A stretch of 64,000 bases of DNA from Phaeospirillum sp. (lineage in GTDB: Bacteria; Pseudomonadota; Alphaproteobacteria; Rhodospirillales; Magnetospirillaceae). Positions 44,772-55,458 of this stretch are shown here, one piece after another; the first letter of the stretch is position 1, and each line of letters begins with the position of its first letter. The notes under the pieces were generated by a model that had not been told where the DNA came from, ran no database searches, and was given only the letters and a program-made list of their open reading frames with translations. The stretch spans positions 1 to 64,000 of the forward strand of contig JAVBXM010000008.1 of the NCBI GenBank assembly GCA_030824585.1. The letters are read 5' to 3'. The position numbers were made by a program, and so were the translations under genes.

Positions 44772-47390
44772 ATGGGGATGTTCGAAGATACCGGAATTTG
44801 GACCCGTTCGATGGATAGGGGAACCGCGCGGGATGACGCTGCGAGGGAGAGACTCCGAGTCGCGTACCGCACCTTTTGGGATAACGCGGTTGTTTTATCG
44901 CGCGAAATTCAGCGCGATATTTCGAATCTCACGCTCCACGACGAAGCCCATTTCGAGGCCCTTTGGAGCAGAGCTGACCAGATTGCGGGACCTAGCCTGT
45001 CGCTCACTCCACTTGAGGCGTTTGTGCTGGGAGGAGCGATCCTGCTGCACGACAACGCCAACTCGCTCGCGGCGTTCGAGGGCGGGCTGGAAGCGCTGAA
45101 GGTTACGCCAGAATGGCGAGATGCGGCGGCCGAATGGCTCGAGCGGGCAGTTGACGAGGCCAAACCTCCGGCGGTTCCGCCGGAGGCAGTCCCACAGGTG
45201 TTGTTTGATGTACTACGTGGCTTGCATGCTGAGAGGGCGCGCACGCTTGCCAGTATGACCGTCAACGCAGGTGGAAAGACATTTCACCTCCTGCCCGATG
45301 ACCAATTGAGAATCCATCTGGGCGATCTCATCGGTGAAATCGCGGCCAGTCACCATTGGGATATTTCGACCCTCCCGGACCGCCTCCCACCGCTTGTAGG
45401 AACCTTAGCTGGAATGCCGGCAATGTGGACGATCCGTCCCGTGCTTCTCGCATGCCTGCTTCGCTGTGCGGACGCCGTTCAACTCGACCAACAGCGCGCT
45501 CCCGACTTTTTGTATGCGATGCTGCGGCTGAGGGGCGTGTCCGAACTGCACTGGCGTGCGCAGAACAGGCTGGCGACGCCGGTTGTGGCGCCAGACGACC
45601 CCTCGGCCCTGATCTTCAGCTCAACGATGCCCTTTAGAGCGGATGATGCGGAAGCATGGTGGGTTGCCCATGACGCCATTCAGGTTGCAAACCGCGAGCT
45701 TCAGGCCTCGAACTCTCTTTTGCGAGACCTCCGACTGCCCCCTTTCGCGGTGAACAGGGTGGAAGGTGCGCGCTCCCCCGCGGCTCTCGCGCAGCACATG
45801 CGCGTTGTCGGCTGGAGGCCGGTCCAAGCTGAGGTGAAGATCACGCAAGTCGACAAAGTTGTGGAGATGTTTGGCGGCGCCGAGCTGTACGGGCAGGATC
45901 TTTCGGCTGCCCTACGTGAACTCATTCAAAACGCCGCTGATGCCATCCGCTTCAGACGTGAACTAGAGCCACCGACTGCCGATTACAATGGGAGCATTAT
46001 CCTTCGAATGGGACCTTGCTCTGGCCAAGGTGGGGATGTCTGGCTGGAGGTAGAGGACGACGGCTTGGGCATGTCCGAGGCGGTGCTCACGGGACCACTA
46101 ATCGACTTCGGCTCAAGTTACGTCTCATCAGCCCTTGTGAAATCCGAGCGCCCAGGGCTGCTGTCCAAGGGACGGAAAAGGATCGGAAAATTCGGCATTG
46201 GCTTCTTCTCGAGCTTCATGCTCGGGGACGAGGTGATCGTTACGTCCCGACCATTCGATGCCGGATTTGACCAAATACGCACTCTTCATTTCCGCCAAGG
46301 TATAGGCCATCGTCCTCTGCTGCTTGACGATCGTCCGTCTGATCTTGGGTGCAACACCTCGACGCGCGTACGACTTCGGTTGACGCCGGAACGATGCGAA
46401 GAGTTACTGAGGATGCCGGGAGGTTTTGGGGAGAAATTACCGCTTACCCTAACTGACCTAGTGGGAATGCTCTGCCCGATGCTGGATGCCGACATCTATG
46501 TCGAAGTCGGGGGCATGCGGCGTATGGTCCACTCCCGCCGCTGGATGGACGAGGATCGCCTCTCATGGCTTCGGCGGATCACTGGGGCCGATGCCCGCAA
46601 CGAAACGCATCTCGACGAAAATCTCATTGCGGCCGCTCCTCTCCTTACTTTTCTCGATCCGAACGATCCGAACGCTGGCCTTGCCTGCATTACGGGATCA
46701 CCCGGTGCGGGTGTTATAGCGGTGGGGACTTTGAGGGCGAGTATGGTCTTCAATCGCTTCTCGGATGACTTCGTTGGAGCGATAGACCACCTGCCGGACA
46801 ACCCGCGGCGTAGTCACGGAAAGCCAAGATTGGATGCGCATCTGGCAGAATGGGCCTCGGATCAGGCCCTCCGTAACCACGATATAGGTACTCCCGTCCC
46901 CCGCCGCATTTACGCTGCCGAGCGCGTTGCTCAATTCGGCGGCGACGCAACACCGATCGCGATGGTCCGGCTGAACCGTGAGTGGGTCGATCTCCAAACA
47001 GTACTCGACCAGCTAGCTGCGTCAGGACCGATCTATGCGCCATTGAAGCTTTCCGGCCATGAAAAACGATTGATGATGACCGTCGTGCGCGAGCGACACA
47101 CTGGATTCCTCGACAACTATCTTCCCGGTGAATTGGAATATTTGATCCCAACGATTGAGACGAGCTCCGATGATAAAGCGCTTTATGCAGTACCAACCGA
47201 GGAAGATTCGGCCGAGAACGGCATCTGCATGCTTCTTACGAGGCTTGCGCTTTCTCGTGGACTAACTGTCAAAGGTGAGATTCAGCAACGTGTTGACTTC
47301 GCGCGCTATGTTGGACCGGCTTCCCCCCGGGAGGGTTTGGAACCCGGGAAGCTTATCGGTTGCAGCGGCCTCCGCTTATGGGTTGAATGA
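44772..47390 (+). CDS. HD-like domain fused to HSP90-type (GHKL) ATPase
   Basis: LRELIQNAADAI N-box, EVEDDGLGMS G1, GKFGIGFFSSFMLGDEV G2; N-terminal LHDEAH...LLHDN. Confidence 0.82.
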   Translation: MGMFEDTGIWTRSMDRGTARDDAARERLRVAYRTFWDNAVVLSREIQRDISNLTLHDEAHFEALWSRADQIAGPSLSLTPLEAFVLGGAILLHDNANSLAAFEGGLEALKVTPEWRDAAAEWLERAVDEAKPPAVPPEAVPQVLFDVLRGLHAERARTLASMTVNAGGKTFHLLPDDQLRIHLGDLIGEIAASHHWDISTLPDRLPPLVGTLAGMPAMWTIRPVLLACLLRCADAVQLDQQRAPDFLYAMLRLRGVSELHWRAQNRLATPVVAPDDPSALIFSSTMPFRADDAEAWWVAHDAIQVANRELQASNSLLRDLRLPPFAVNRVEGARSPAALAQHMRVVGWRPVQAEVKITQVDKVVEMFGGAELYGQDLSAALRELIQNAADAIRFRRELEPPTADYNGSIILRMGPCSGQGGDVWLEVEDDGLGMSEAVLTGPLIDFGSSYVSSALVKSERPGLLSKGRKRIGKFGIGFFSSFMLGDEVIVTSRPFDAGFDQIRTLHFRQGIGHRPLLLDDRPSDLGCNTSTRVRLRLTPERCEELLRMPGGFGEKLPLTLTDLVGMLCPMLDADIYVEVGGMRRMVHSRRWMDEDRLSWLRRITGADARNETHLDENLIAAAPLLTFLDPNDPNAGLACITGSPGAGVIAVGTLRASMVFNRFSDDFVGAIDHLPDNPRRSHGKPRLDAHLAEWASDQALRNHDIGTPVPRRIYAAERVAQFGGDATPIAMVRLNREWVDLQTVLDQLAASGPIYAPLKLSGHEKRLMMTVVRERHTGFLDNYLPGELEYLIPTIETSSDDKALYAVPTEEDSAENGICMLLTRLALSRGLTVKGEIQQRVDFARYVGPASPREGLEPGKLIGCSGLRLWVE

Positions 47391-47808
47391 CTTCAAAGCG
47401 CCCCTTGATGCGCCCCCAAGAAGATGACCGCTTTCCATGACCCAGTTCACCTAAACAGACCTGCCCATTTCGGCCCATTGATGACGGCTCCGCGCCCATC
47501 TCGGTCATTCAACTCGTCCGGACTATTCTTCCAAAGCGGACCTCTGACTGAATCGCAGATACGGCTGCTGGCTGACTGGCCCACCATCATCTCGCCACAA
47601 TCGATCTTTCAAATAACGTTGTTCAGAAAGATTGATTTGTGGAGGCAGGCATGCATTCGGGCAGCCAGGACCATCCGGAAAGCCGCTGGAACACTAAGGA
47701 AAGGGTATGGGCTGAAGCAGCCCCTGCCCACACTCCGCCAACTCGGCCACCAGATTTGATCCACCCCTGTCGGACTTTCGTCACGTCCCGGCGGTAGCGG
47801 AGGGTGCC

Positions 47809-48405
47809 ATGTGGCTGGAATTTATGACGAAATGGCTGGGAGGTCGGGCCGCAAGGCGCATGGGCACGGGCGTCCTCATCGTTTCGATGGCGATGGCGAC
47901 CGGTGCAGCATCTGCGAAGGTCATCGTCTGCCCTCCATCGATAGCCCCTCAACCGAATATTCAAGCTCGCGTCATGGCCTTGGAGGACATTCAGGCGCTG
48001 CCGAACAAGCCCGACCCGAAGGTTGAGGGGCTGGTCGTCGTGACCGAGGGATACCTCATCCGCGCGATTTCCATCCGCCCGACGGTATCGCGATGCGGAG
48101 CCCGGGTTGAGCGCAGCTACCGTCTCCGCTTGCTGCCCAAGAAGCCGTCCTCTCTGAAGGGGCGTTTCAGTTTTCGTCACGCTGTCGTGGCGACCGTGCC
48201 AGCCAGATTGGTGGAGGGCCGCGTGGACGCCAACGGGGCGCCCATCGCCCTGGTGGGCAAGCGGGTTCGCCTTTCCGGCATGCTGACCTTCGCCGCGACG
48301 AGCAAGGAGAAGCTGAACAAAACCCAAGGCACCCTGTGGGAGTTGGTTGCCGTCTCCCATATCACTTCCTGCCCCACGGGCGCTTGCCCCGCTACAGGTC
48401 CATAG
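47809..48405 (+). CDS. hypothetical secreted protein
   Basis: Signal peptide ending MATGAASA; immediately upstream of otsA. Confidence 0.55.
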   Translation: MWLEFMTKWLGGRAARRMGTGVLIVSMAMATGAASAKVIVCPPSIAPQPNIQARVMALEDIQALPNKPDPKVEGLVVVTEGYLIRAISIRPTVSRCGARVERSYRLRLLPKKPSSLKGRFSFRHAVVATVPARLVEGRVDANGAPIALVGKRVRLSGMLTFAATSKEKLNKTQGTLWELVAVSHITSCPTGACPATGP

Positions 48406-48417
48406 AGGAGAACATCC

Positions 48418-50658
48418 ATGCGAATGGCAATCCGGTTCGTCCTCCCCCTTCTCCTCGTGCTCGGCGGCATCGCCTGGGGCGGAGCGCCGCTGGTCGGCTC
48501 GCTGGTGGAGCGTTGGTTCCGCGCCGACGTGGAGATGCGCTCGCAGCTGGTGTTCAACTCGGTCCAGGAATCGGTGACCGGGCTGGTCCTGGCCAAGGCC
48601 GACCGCAAGATCGACGCCCTGTTCAAGCACATCACCCAGGACGAGCGCCTGCTCGCCCTGGGCCTGTGCACGCCCGATGGGCAGTTGGCCCAGAGGTCCA
48701 CGGCATGGCCGAAAGCCCTGGCCTGTCCCCCGGCACCCGTCCTGAACCATGCCTTCGCCGTCCAGCACATCGACGGCGGGCCGGTCCTGGTCGCAACCTT
48801 CGCCCTGGCCGCTGACAACACCTATCTCGGCCGCCTGGTCATTCTCCACGATTTGCGCTTCATCGAACGGCGCAGCGACAGCGCCGAGCTTTATCTCGCG
48901 GGCTTTCTCGCCCTGCTGGGATTGGGGGCGGCGGGCGTGACCGTGGTGGTCGCCCGGCTGACGCTTCGCGGCTGGATCAAGGCGGTGCGCAAGGGATTGG
49001 CGGGGAACAGCGACGGCAAGGACGATTCCGCCCTTTCGTCAGATGTGGAGCCGCTGGTGCGCGAGATGCGCAAGATCCTGCGCGATCTCGACACGCCGCG
49101 CGTCCTGACCGAAGCCATCCGGGTGGATTGGAGCCCTGACAGCCTGCGCAGCGTGTTGCGCGACGAGTTGCCCGGGGCCGAGGTGATGGTCATCTCCAAC
49201 CGCGAGCCCTACATCCACAATCTCGAGGACGGCAAGGTGGTGCTGCAACGCCCGGCCAGCGGTCTGGTGACGGCGCTGGAACCCATCATGCGGGCCTGCG
49301 GCGGCACCTGGATCGCCCATGGCAGCGGCTCGGCCGACCCGTCCATGGTCGACGAGAACGATCATCTTCAGGTGCCGCCGGACGCGCCCGCCTATACCCT
49401 TCGCCGCCTGTGGCTGTCGGACGAGGAACAGGACGGCTATTACTACGGCTTCGCCAATGAGGGCATGTGGCCGCTCTGTCATATCGCCTTCGTGCGGCCC
49501 AGCTTCCGCGCGGCGGACTGGGAGCAATACGTGGCGGTCAACCGCAAGTTCGCCGATGCCGTGGTGGCCGAGGCCAAAACGCCCAATCCGGTGGTCCTGG
49601 TCCAGGATTACCACTTCGCCCTGCTGCCCAGGATGGTGCGGGAACGCCTGCCCGAGGCGACCATCATCACCTTCTGGCACATTCCCTGGCCCAATCCCGA
49701 GGTCTTCGGCATCTGTCCATGGAAGGAGGAGATTCTGTCGGGACTGTTGGGCTCGTCCATCCTGGGCTTCCACACCCAGTTCCACTGCATCAATTTCCTG
49801 GATTCGGTGGACCGCTTCCTGGAAAGCCATATCGACCGTGAACACAGCACGGTGCGGGCCGGAAACAGCACTACCCTGGTGCGCCCCTATCCCATATCCA
49901 TCGAATGGCCGCCCAGCGCCCTGGCCAGCCAGCCGCCCGCCGAAAAGTGCCGCGAGAGCGTGCGGCACAAATACGGCATCGCTCCCGAGACCAAATTGGC
50001 GGTGGGCGTCGAACGGTTCGATTACACCAAAGGCATTGCCGACCGCTTCCATGCGGTGGGCAGCCTGCTGGCCGCCCATCCCGAATGGATCGGCCGCTTC
50101 ACTCTGCTGCAGATCGCCGCGCCGACGCGCTCGCGCCTTGCCGCCTATCGCGACACCCAGGTCGAGGCGGAAAGGGCTGTCGCCGATGTCAATGCATGCT
50201 TCGGCCGCAACGGCTGGGTGCCGATCATCCTGGTGCCCAAACATCATGAGCCCGAGGACGTGTTCACCCTGTTCCGCGCCGCCGATGTCTGTCTGGTGTC
50301 CAGCCTGCACGACGGCATGAATCTGGTGGCCAAGGAATTCGTCGCCGCCCGGGACGACGAGGACGGCGTGCTGGTGCTGTCCACCTTTGCCGGGGCGTCG
50401 CGCGAATTGCTGGAGGCGCTGATCGTCAATCCCTATGACGTCCAGGCCATGGGCGAGGCGCTGCATACGGGCCTGTCCATGCCCGCCGTGCAGCGCCGCG
50501 AACGCATGCGGCTGATGCGCGAGATGGTGGGAGAGAACAACATCTACTTCTGGGCGGGCCGGATGCTGCTGGATGCCGCCCGCATGCGCAAGCGCCGTCA
50601 TATCGAATATCGCATCGAAGCGGTGACCCAGGGCGCCATCATGGTGGGGAACACATGA
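48418..50658 (+). CDS. otsA: membrane-anchored trehalose-6-phosphate synthase (GT20)
   Basis: Two N-terminal TM helices flanking an extracytoplasmic region, then GT20: [60 protein letters not shown]. Confidence 0.92.
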   Translation: MRMAIRFVLPLLLVLGGIAWGGAPLVGSLVERWFRADVEMRSQLVFNSVQESVTGLVLAKADRKIDALFKHITQDERLLALGLCTPDGQLAQRSTAWPKALACPPAPVLNHAFAVQHIDGGPVLVATFALAADNTYLGRLVILHDLRFIERRSDSAELYLAGFLALLGLGAAGVTVVVARLTLRGWIKAVRKGLAGNSDGKDDSALSSDVEPLVREMRKILRDLDTPRVLTEAIRVDWSPDSLRSVLRDELPGAEVMVISNREPYIHNLEDGKVVLQRPASGLVTALEPIMRACGGTWIAHGSGSADPSMVDENDHLQVPPDAPAYTLRRLWLSDEEQDGYYYGFANEGMWPLCHIAFVRPSFRAADWEQYVAVNRKFADAVVAEAKTPNPVVLVQDYHFALLPRMVRERLPEATIITFWHIPWPNPEVFGICPWKEEILSGLLGSSILGFHTQFHCINFLDSVDRFLESHIDREHSTVRAGNSTTLVRPYPISIEWPPSALASQPPAEKCRESVRHKYGIAPETKLAVGVERFDYTKGIADRFHAVGSLLAAHPEWIGRFTLLQIAAPTRSRLAAYRDTQVEAERAVADVNACFGRNGWVPIILVPKHHEPEDVFTLFRAADVCLVSSLHDGMNLVAKEFVAARDDEDGVLVLSTFAGASRELLEALIVNPYDVQAMGEALHTGLSMPAVQRRERMRLMREMVGENNIYFWAGRMLLDAARMRKRRHIEYRIEAVTQGAIMVGNT

Positions 50659-51416
50659 TGGGTGGCCTTCCTCTCTCGGCGGACCAGGCCGGGTGGGCCT
50701 TGTTCCTGGATATCGACGGGACCTTGCTTGACCTGGCGCCCACTCCCGACGGGGTGGTCATTCCCGAAGGGTTGCCGCAAGTGCTTGACTCCCTGGCCCG
50801 CGCCTTGGGGGGCGCCTTTGCCCTGGTCAGCGGCCGGTCTCTCGACAGTATCGACAGTCTCTTTCCCGGCCCATGGGATGCGGTGGGCTGTCACGGCGCG
50901 GAATGGCGCCTGGGCGGCCAGAGGTTCACTCCGCCGCCGCCCTGGCCCGACGGCCTTGTCGCAGGGATCGAGGCCGCCCGGCGCAGGCTTCCCGGCGTCA
51001 TGATGGAGCGCAAAAGCCAGTCCCTGGCGCTCCATTTCCGCGCCGCTCCCGAGCAGAAAGCCGCCGTCCGTACCCTGGCCGCAGCCGCCGTCGCAACGGA
51101 TGCGCATGGCCTCGACCTGCTGGAGGGAAAATCGGTGATGGAGATCATTCCCGCCGGAAACAGCAAGGGCCTGGCCATCGAGCGCTTCATGCGACTACCC
51201 CCCTATGCCGGTCGGCGGCCGGTCTTCGCCGGCGATGATGTGACCGATGAAAGCGGTTTTATCACCGTCAACGCCATGGGCGGACTGTCCATTCATGTGG
51301 GTGACAGCCCAACGACCCAGGCGCTGTTCCGCTTTCCCGATCCCCGGGCCATGCGCCATTGGCTGAACGGACTCGATACCGCAATAGGAGGACACCAAGA
51401 CCATGAGCACCCTTGA
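50655..51416 (+). CDS. otsB: trehalose-6-phosphate phosphatase
   Basis: LFLDIDGTLLDLAPTP HAD motif, FAGDDVTDE. Confidence 0.93.
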   Translation: MMGGLPLSADQAGWALFLDIDGTLLDLAPTPDGVVIPEGLPQVLDSLARALGGAFALVSGRSLDSIDSLFPGPWDAVGCHGAEWRLGGQRFTPPPPWPDGLVAGIEAARRRLPGVMMERKSQSLALHFRAAPEQKAAVRTLAAAAVATDAHGLDLLEGKSVMEIIPAGNSKGLAIERFMRLPPYAGRRPVFAGDDVTDESGFITVNAMGGLSIHVGDSPTTQALFRFPDPRAMRHWLNGLDTAIGGHQDHEHP

Positions 51417-53181
51417 TCTCGGCGTCATCGGCAATTGCAACATTGCAGCCCTGGTGGACGCGCAAGCCACCATCGTCTGGGGGTGTTTCCCCCGCATGGA
51501 CGGTGACGCGGTGTTTCATGCCCTACTTAACGAAGGAAAGGGCGATGGAATGTTCTCCATCGAACTGGTCGACCAGCTTCATTCGGAACAGGCTTACCTT
51601 CCAAATTCGGCCATCCTGCGCACGACGCTTTATGACCATCATGGCGGTATTGCCGAGGTGGTGGATTTCGCGCCTCGCTTCGCCTTGTACGAGCGCATCT
51701 TCCGCCCGCCCATGATCGTCCGGCGGATCAGGGCGATCCAGGGGCGGCCGCGGGTGCTGGTGCGGCTGCGGCCCGGTTTCGAGAATGGCGGGCTGAAGCC
51801 CCAGCTCACCCGGGGCAGCAATCATCTGCGCTATGTGTCGCCCGCCCAGACGCTGCGCCTGACCACCAATGCGCCGGTCTCCTACATCACTGAGGAACGG
51901 CCCTTCGTCCTTGACCGGCCCATCGACATGCTGCTGGGCAGTGACGAAAGCCTTCAGGCCGGGGTGGAGACCACGGCCCGCGACCTGTTCGAGCGGACGC
52001 TGGACCATTGGCGCAGTTGGGTCCGCTCGCTGTCCATTCCCTTCGAGTGGCAGGACGCGGTGATCCGTGCGGCCATCACCCTGAAGCTGTGCAATTTCGA
52101 GGAAACCGGCGCCATCGTCGCGGCGCTCACCACCTCCATCCCGGAAGCGCCCGAGACCCAGCGTAACTGGGATTACCGCTTCTGCTGGCTGCGCGACGCC
52201 TATTTCGTCATCCATGCCCTGAACCGTCTCGGCGTCACCCGGACCATGGAGGACTACCTGCGCTTCATCAACGACATCGTCGAGGAAGCCCAGGACGGGG
52301 AGTTGCGGCCGGTCTACGGCATCACCCGCGACACCTCCATCGACGAGATCACCATTCCCCATCTGGCCGGGTATCGGGACTTCGGGCCGGTGCGGGTGGG
52401 CAATCAGGCCCATATCCAGATCCAGAACGACGTCTATGGCAGCGTGGTGCTGGCCTCGACCCATGCCTTCTTCGACCAGCGCCTTGCCCATCCGGGCAAT
52501 GCCGCCCTGTTCGAGCAGTTGGAGCGCCTGGGCAATCGCGCCGTCGCGGTGTTCGACAAGCCCGACGCGGGGCCGTGGGAGTTGCGCACCATCGCCTCGG
52601 TCCACACCTTCTCGTCCGTGATGTGCTGGGCCGCCTGCGATCGCCTGGCCAAGATCGCGCGCCATATCGGCCAGACCGACCGCGCCATCTACTGGCGCCG
52701 CGAGGCCGACCGCCTGCACGCCATCATCTGCCAGCGGGCCTGGAATGCTGAAAAGGGCTGCTTCGCCTCCACCTTCGACGGCGACGAGTTAGACGCTACC
52801 CTTCTTCTGCTCCACGAAGTGGATTTCCTGGCCGCCGACGACCCGCGCTTCGCCGCCACGGTGGATGCCGTCGCCGGCACCTTGCGCACCGGCGACTTCC
52901 TTTATCGCTATGTGGCCGAGGACGATTTCGGCCGCCCTTCGACCGCCTTCCTCATCTGCGTCTTCTGGTATATCGACGCTCTGGCCGCCCTGGGGCGGCA
53001 CGACGAGGCCCGCGCCCTGTTCGAGACGGTGCTGGCGCGTCGTAATCCGCTGGGGCTGCTATCCGAGGATATCGACCCACGCAGCGGTGAATTGTGGGGT
53101 AATTTCCCCCAGACCTATTCCATGGTCGGGCTGATCAACTGCGCCATGCGGCTGTCCAGGAATTGGGAGGACGCTTTCTGA
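51403..53181 (+). CDS. glycoside hydrolase family 15 protein
   Basis: NWDYRFCWLRDAYFVIHAL and GH15 (glucoamylase/trehalase) architecture. Confidence 0.9.
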   Translation: MSTLDLGVIGNCNIAALVDAQATIVWGCFPRMDGDAVFHALLNEGKGDGMFSIELVDQLHSEQAYLPNSAILRTTLYDHHGGIAEVVDFAPRFALYERIFRPPMIVRRIRAIQGRPRVLVRLRPGFENGGLKPQLTRGSNHLRYVSPAQTLRLTTNAPVSYITEERPFVLDRPIDMLLGSDESLQAGVETTARDLFERTLDHWRSWVRSLSIPFEWQDAVIRAAITLKLCNFEETGAIVAALTTSIPEAPETQRNWDYRFCWLRDAYFVIHALNRLGVTRTMEDYLRFINDIVEEAQDGELRPVYGITRDTSIDEITIPHLAGYRDFGPVRVGNQAHIQIQNDVYGSVVLASTHAFFDQRLAHPGNAALFEQLERLGNRAVAVFDKPDAGPWELRTIASVHTFSSVMCWAACDRLAKIARHIGQTDRAIYWRREADRLHAIICQRAWNAEKGCFASTFDGDELDATLLLLHEVDFLAADDPRFAATVDAVAGTLRTGDFLYRYVAEDDFGRPSTAFLICVFWYIDALAALGRHDEARALFETVLARRNPLGLLSEDIDPRSGELWGNFPQTYSMVGLINCAMRLSRNWEDAF

Positions 53182-54020
53182 TGCCGCCGGCCGGGCTGGA
53201 ATACCTCTATGCCAGCCTGATCGTGGCCGTCGCCCTGGCCGCCTTTGTGGTATCGGTGCGGCTGATGGTATGCACGGCGCGGTGCCGGGCCCGCAATGGC
53301 CGCCTGCTGATGATGCTGGGCGGTATCGCGACTCTGCTGGCCCTTGGCCTCGCCAATCTGTTCGACGCCTTCGACAATGTGGTTTGGCACCGGGAGGTGC
53401 CGATCATCCCTTCGGCCTGGCTGTCGGGCATTGCCGGCGCGGTCATCGTCCTGTGGTTCGAGGTCTTCGGCCGTTATGCCGTGGAGCGTGCCGAATTCGA
53501 ACGCCAGCTGGAAATTCTGGCGACCACCGATCCCTTGACCGGTATTCTCAACCGCCGCGCCTGCCTGGAGCGCGGCAAGGCTCTGACGGAATCCGCCAAG
53601 CGCTATGGCCACCCCATGACCGTGATGATGTTGGATATCGACCACTTCAAGCGGATCAATGACCGCCACGGCCACGACACGGGAGACGAAGTTCTGCGTC
53701 TATTCGTCGCTGTGGTCGCCAAGTGCCTGCGGCAGGTGGACGTCTTTGGCCGCATGGGGGGCGAAGAATTCGCGGTGCTGATGCCGGAAACGGCGCAAAA
53801 AGGTGCCCAGATCGCCGCGGAACGCATCCGCCAGGCGGTGGAGAAGGGAAAACTGAACCAGGGCGGGCAAGAATTGTCCGTGACTGTCAGCGTGGGCGCC
53901 GTGGTCGGCACCCACAGTGTGGACGACGCACTGAAACTGGCCGACGAGGCCCTTTACCGTGCCAAGCGTGAAGGCCGCAACCGGGTGGTCATGACCGAGG
54001 CCCAAGGAGAAAATATTTGA
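53181..54020 (+). CDS. diguanylate cyclase with N-terminal TM helices
   Basis: TTDPLTGILNRRA, MLDIDHFKRINDRHGHDTGDEVL, MGGEEFAVLMPE. Confidence 0.93.
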   Translation: MPPAGLEYLYASLIVAVALAAFVVSVRLMVCTARCRARNGRLLMMLGGIATLLALGLANLFDAFDNVVWHREVPIIPSAWLSGIAGAVIVLWFEVFGRYAVERAEFERQLEILATTDPLTGILNRRACLERGKALTESAKRYGHPMTVMMLDIDHFKRINDRHGHDTGDEVLRLFVAVVAKCLRQVDVFGRMGGEEFAVLMPETAQKGAQIAAERIRQAVEKGKLNQGGQELSVTVSVGAVVGTHSVDDALKLADEALYRAKREGRNRVVMTEAQGENI

Positions 54021-55330
54021 CCGAACACCTGCCCGATCTGACCGGCCATTGGGTCGGACTTGCCGCCGTGGCGGTGTTCGTCTTCGCCTATGCCTTGGTG
54101 ATCACCGAGGAAACCACCCATCTGCGCAAATCCATTCCGGTGGTGGTGGCGGCAGGGATCCTGTGGGTGATGATCGCTCTGGCCTTCAACGCCCAGGGCC
54201 TTCCACACGCACTGGAGGTGCCGATACGCCACGTCTTCCTGGAATATGCCGAGCTGATGCTGTTCCTGCTGGCAGCCATGACCTATGTGAACTCGCTGGA
54301 GGAACGCCGCGTGTTCGACGCGCTCAGGGCCTGGCTGGTCCGCTCGGGCTTTGGCTACCGCGCCCTGTTCTGGCTGACGGGCACCCTGGCTTTCTTCATC
54401 TCGCCCGTGGCCGACAATCTGACCACCGCCCTGGTCATGTGCGCCGTGGTGCTGGCGGTGGGCAAGGATTCACCCCGCTTCGTCGCCATGGGCTGCGTCA
54501 ATATTGTGGTCGCCGCCAATGCCGGTGGCGCCTTCAGCCCCTTCGGCGACATCACCACCCTGATGGTCTGGCAAAAGGGTGTGGTTCAGTTCAACGAGTT
54601 CTTTCTCTTGTTCCTGCCGTCGGTGGTCAACTTCGTGGTGCCCGCCGCCCTGATGCATCTGGCACTGCCCGGCGGCCGGCCGGAGGCCAGTGACGATGTG
54701 GTGAAGCTGAAGCCCGGCGCTTGGGGCGTCCCGGTCCTGTTCGCCCTGACCATCATCACCGCCATCTGCTTCCATAACTATCTGCATTTGCCGCCGGTGA
54801 TCGGCATGATGACCGGGTTGGGCTATCTGTTGCTGCTGGGCTATTACCTGCAAAAGACCCATGGCCGCCGGGGAGCCTCCACCGAGAACCCCTTCGACGT
54901 GTTCCGCAAGATCGCCCGCGTGGAGTGGGACACGCTGCTGTTCTTTTACGGTGTGATGATGTGTGTCGGTGCGCTGGGCGTGCTGGGCTATCTGTCGGTG
55001 ATGTCCAACCTGCTCTACGGCCAGCTGGGCGCCACGGCGGCCAACGTCATCATCGGCCTTCTGTCGGCCATCCTGGACAATATCCCGCTGATGTTCGCGG
55101 TCCTGACCATGCAGCCCGACATGCCGCTCGGGCAGTGGCTGCTGATCACCCTGACCGCCGGTGTAGGCGGCTCGCTCCTGTCCATCGGCTCCGCCGCCGG
55201 GGTGGCGCTGATGGGCCAGGCGCGGGGCGTCTATACCTTCGGCTCACACCTGAAATGGAGCTGGGCGGTGGCGGCGGGCTATGTGGCCAGTATCGTCACC
55301 CATCGGCTGATCAACACGGGCACGTTCTAG
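54017..55330 (+). CDS. nhaD: NhaD-type Na+/H+ antiporter
   Basis: Multi-TM; VADNLTTALVMCAVVLAVGKDSPRFV and NAGGAFSPFGDITTLMVWQKG; TTG start overlaps upstream stop. Confidence 0.87.
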   Translation: MTEHLPDLTGHWVGLAAVAVFVFAYALVITEETTHLRKSIPVVVAAGILWVMIALAFNAQGLPHALEVPIRHVFLEYAELMLFLLAAMTYVNSLEERRVFDALRAWLVRSGFGYRALFWLTGTLAFFISPVADNLTTALVMCAVVLAVGKDSPRFVAMGCVNIVVAANAGGAFSPFGDITTLMVWQKGVVQFNEFFLLFLPSVVNFVVPAALMHLALPGGRPEASDDVVKLKPGAWGVPVLFALTIITAICFHNYLHLPPVIGMMTGLGYLLLLGYYLQKTHGRRGASTENPFDVFRKIARVEWDTLLFFYGVMMCVGALGVLGYLSVMSNLLYGQLGATAANVIIGLLSAILDNIPLMFAVLTMQPDMPLGQWLLITLTAGVGGSLLSIGSAAGVALMGQARGVYTFGSHLKWSWAVAAGYVASIVTHRLINTGTF

Positions 55331-55458
55331 CCAACAGTATAGATCTTTAATTTATGATGCTCTAATGTGGTTACAAAATAGTAATTCACATGGCGGCGTC
55401 ATGTCATCTCGGCTTCGTATAGTGGTCCGCTCTCTTCTATCGAGGAAAGATCACAATC

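Noticed and set aside
49039-50601. 520-aa minus-strand ORF opposite otsA
   Set aside because: Antisense shadow of a strongly supported GT20 gene.
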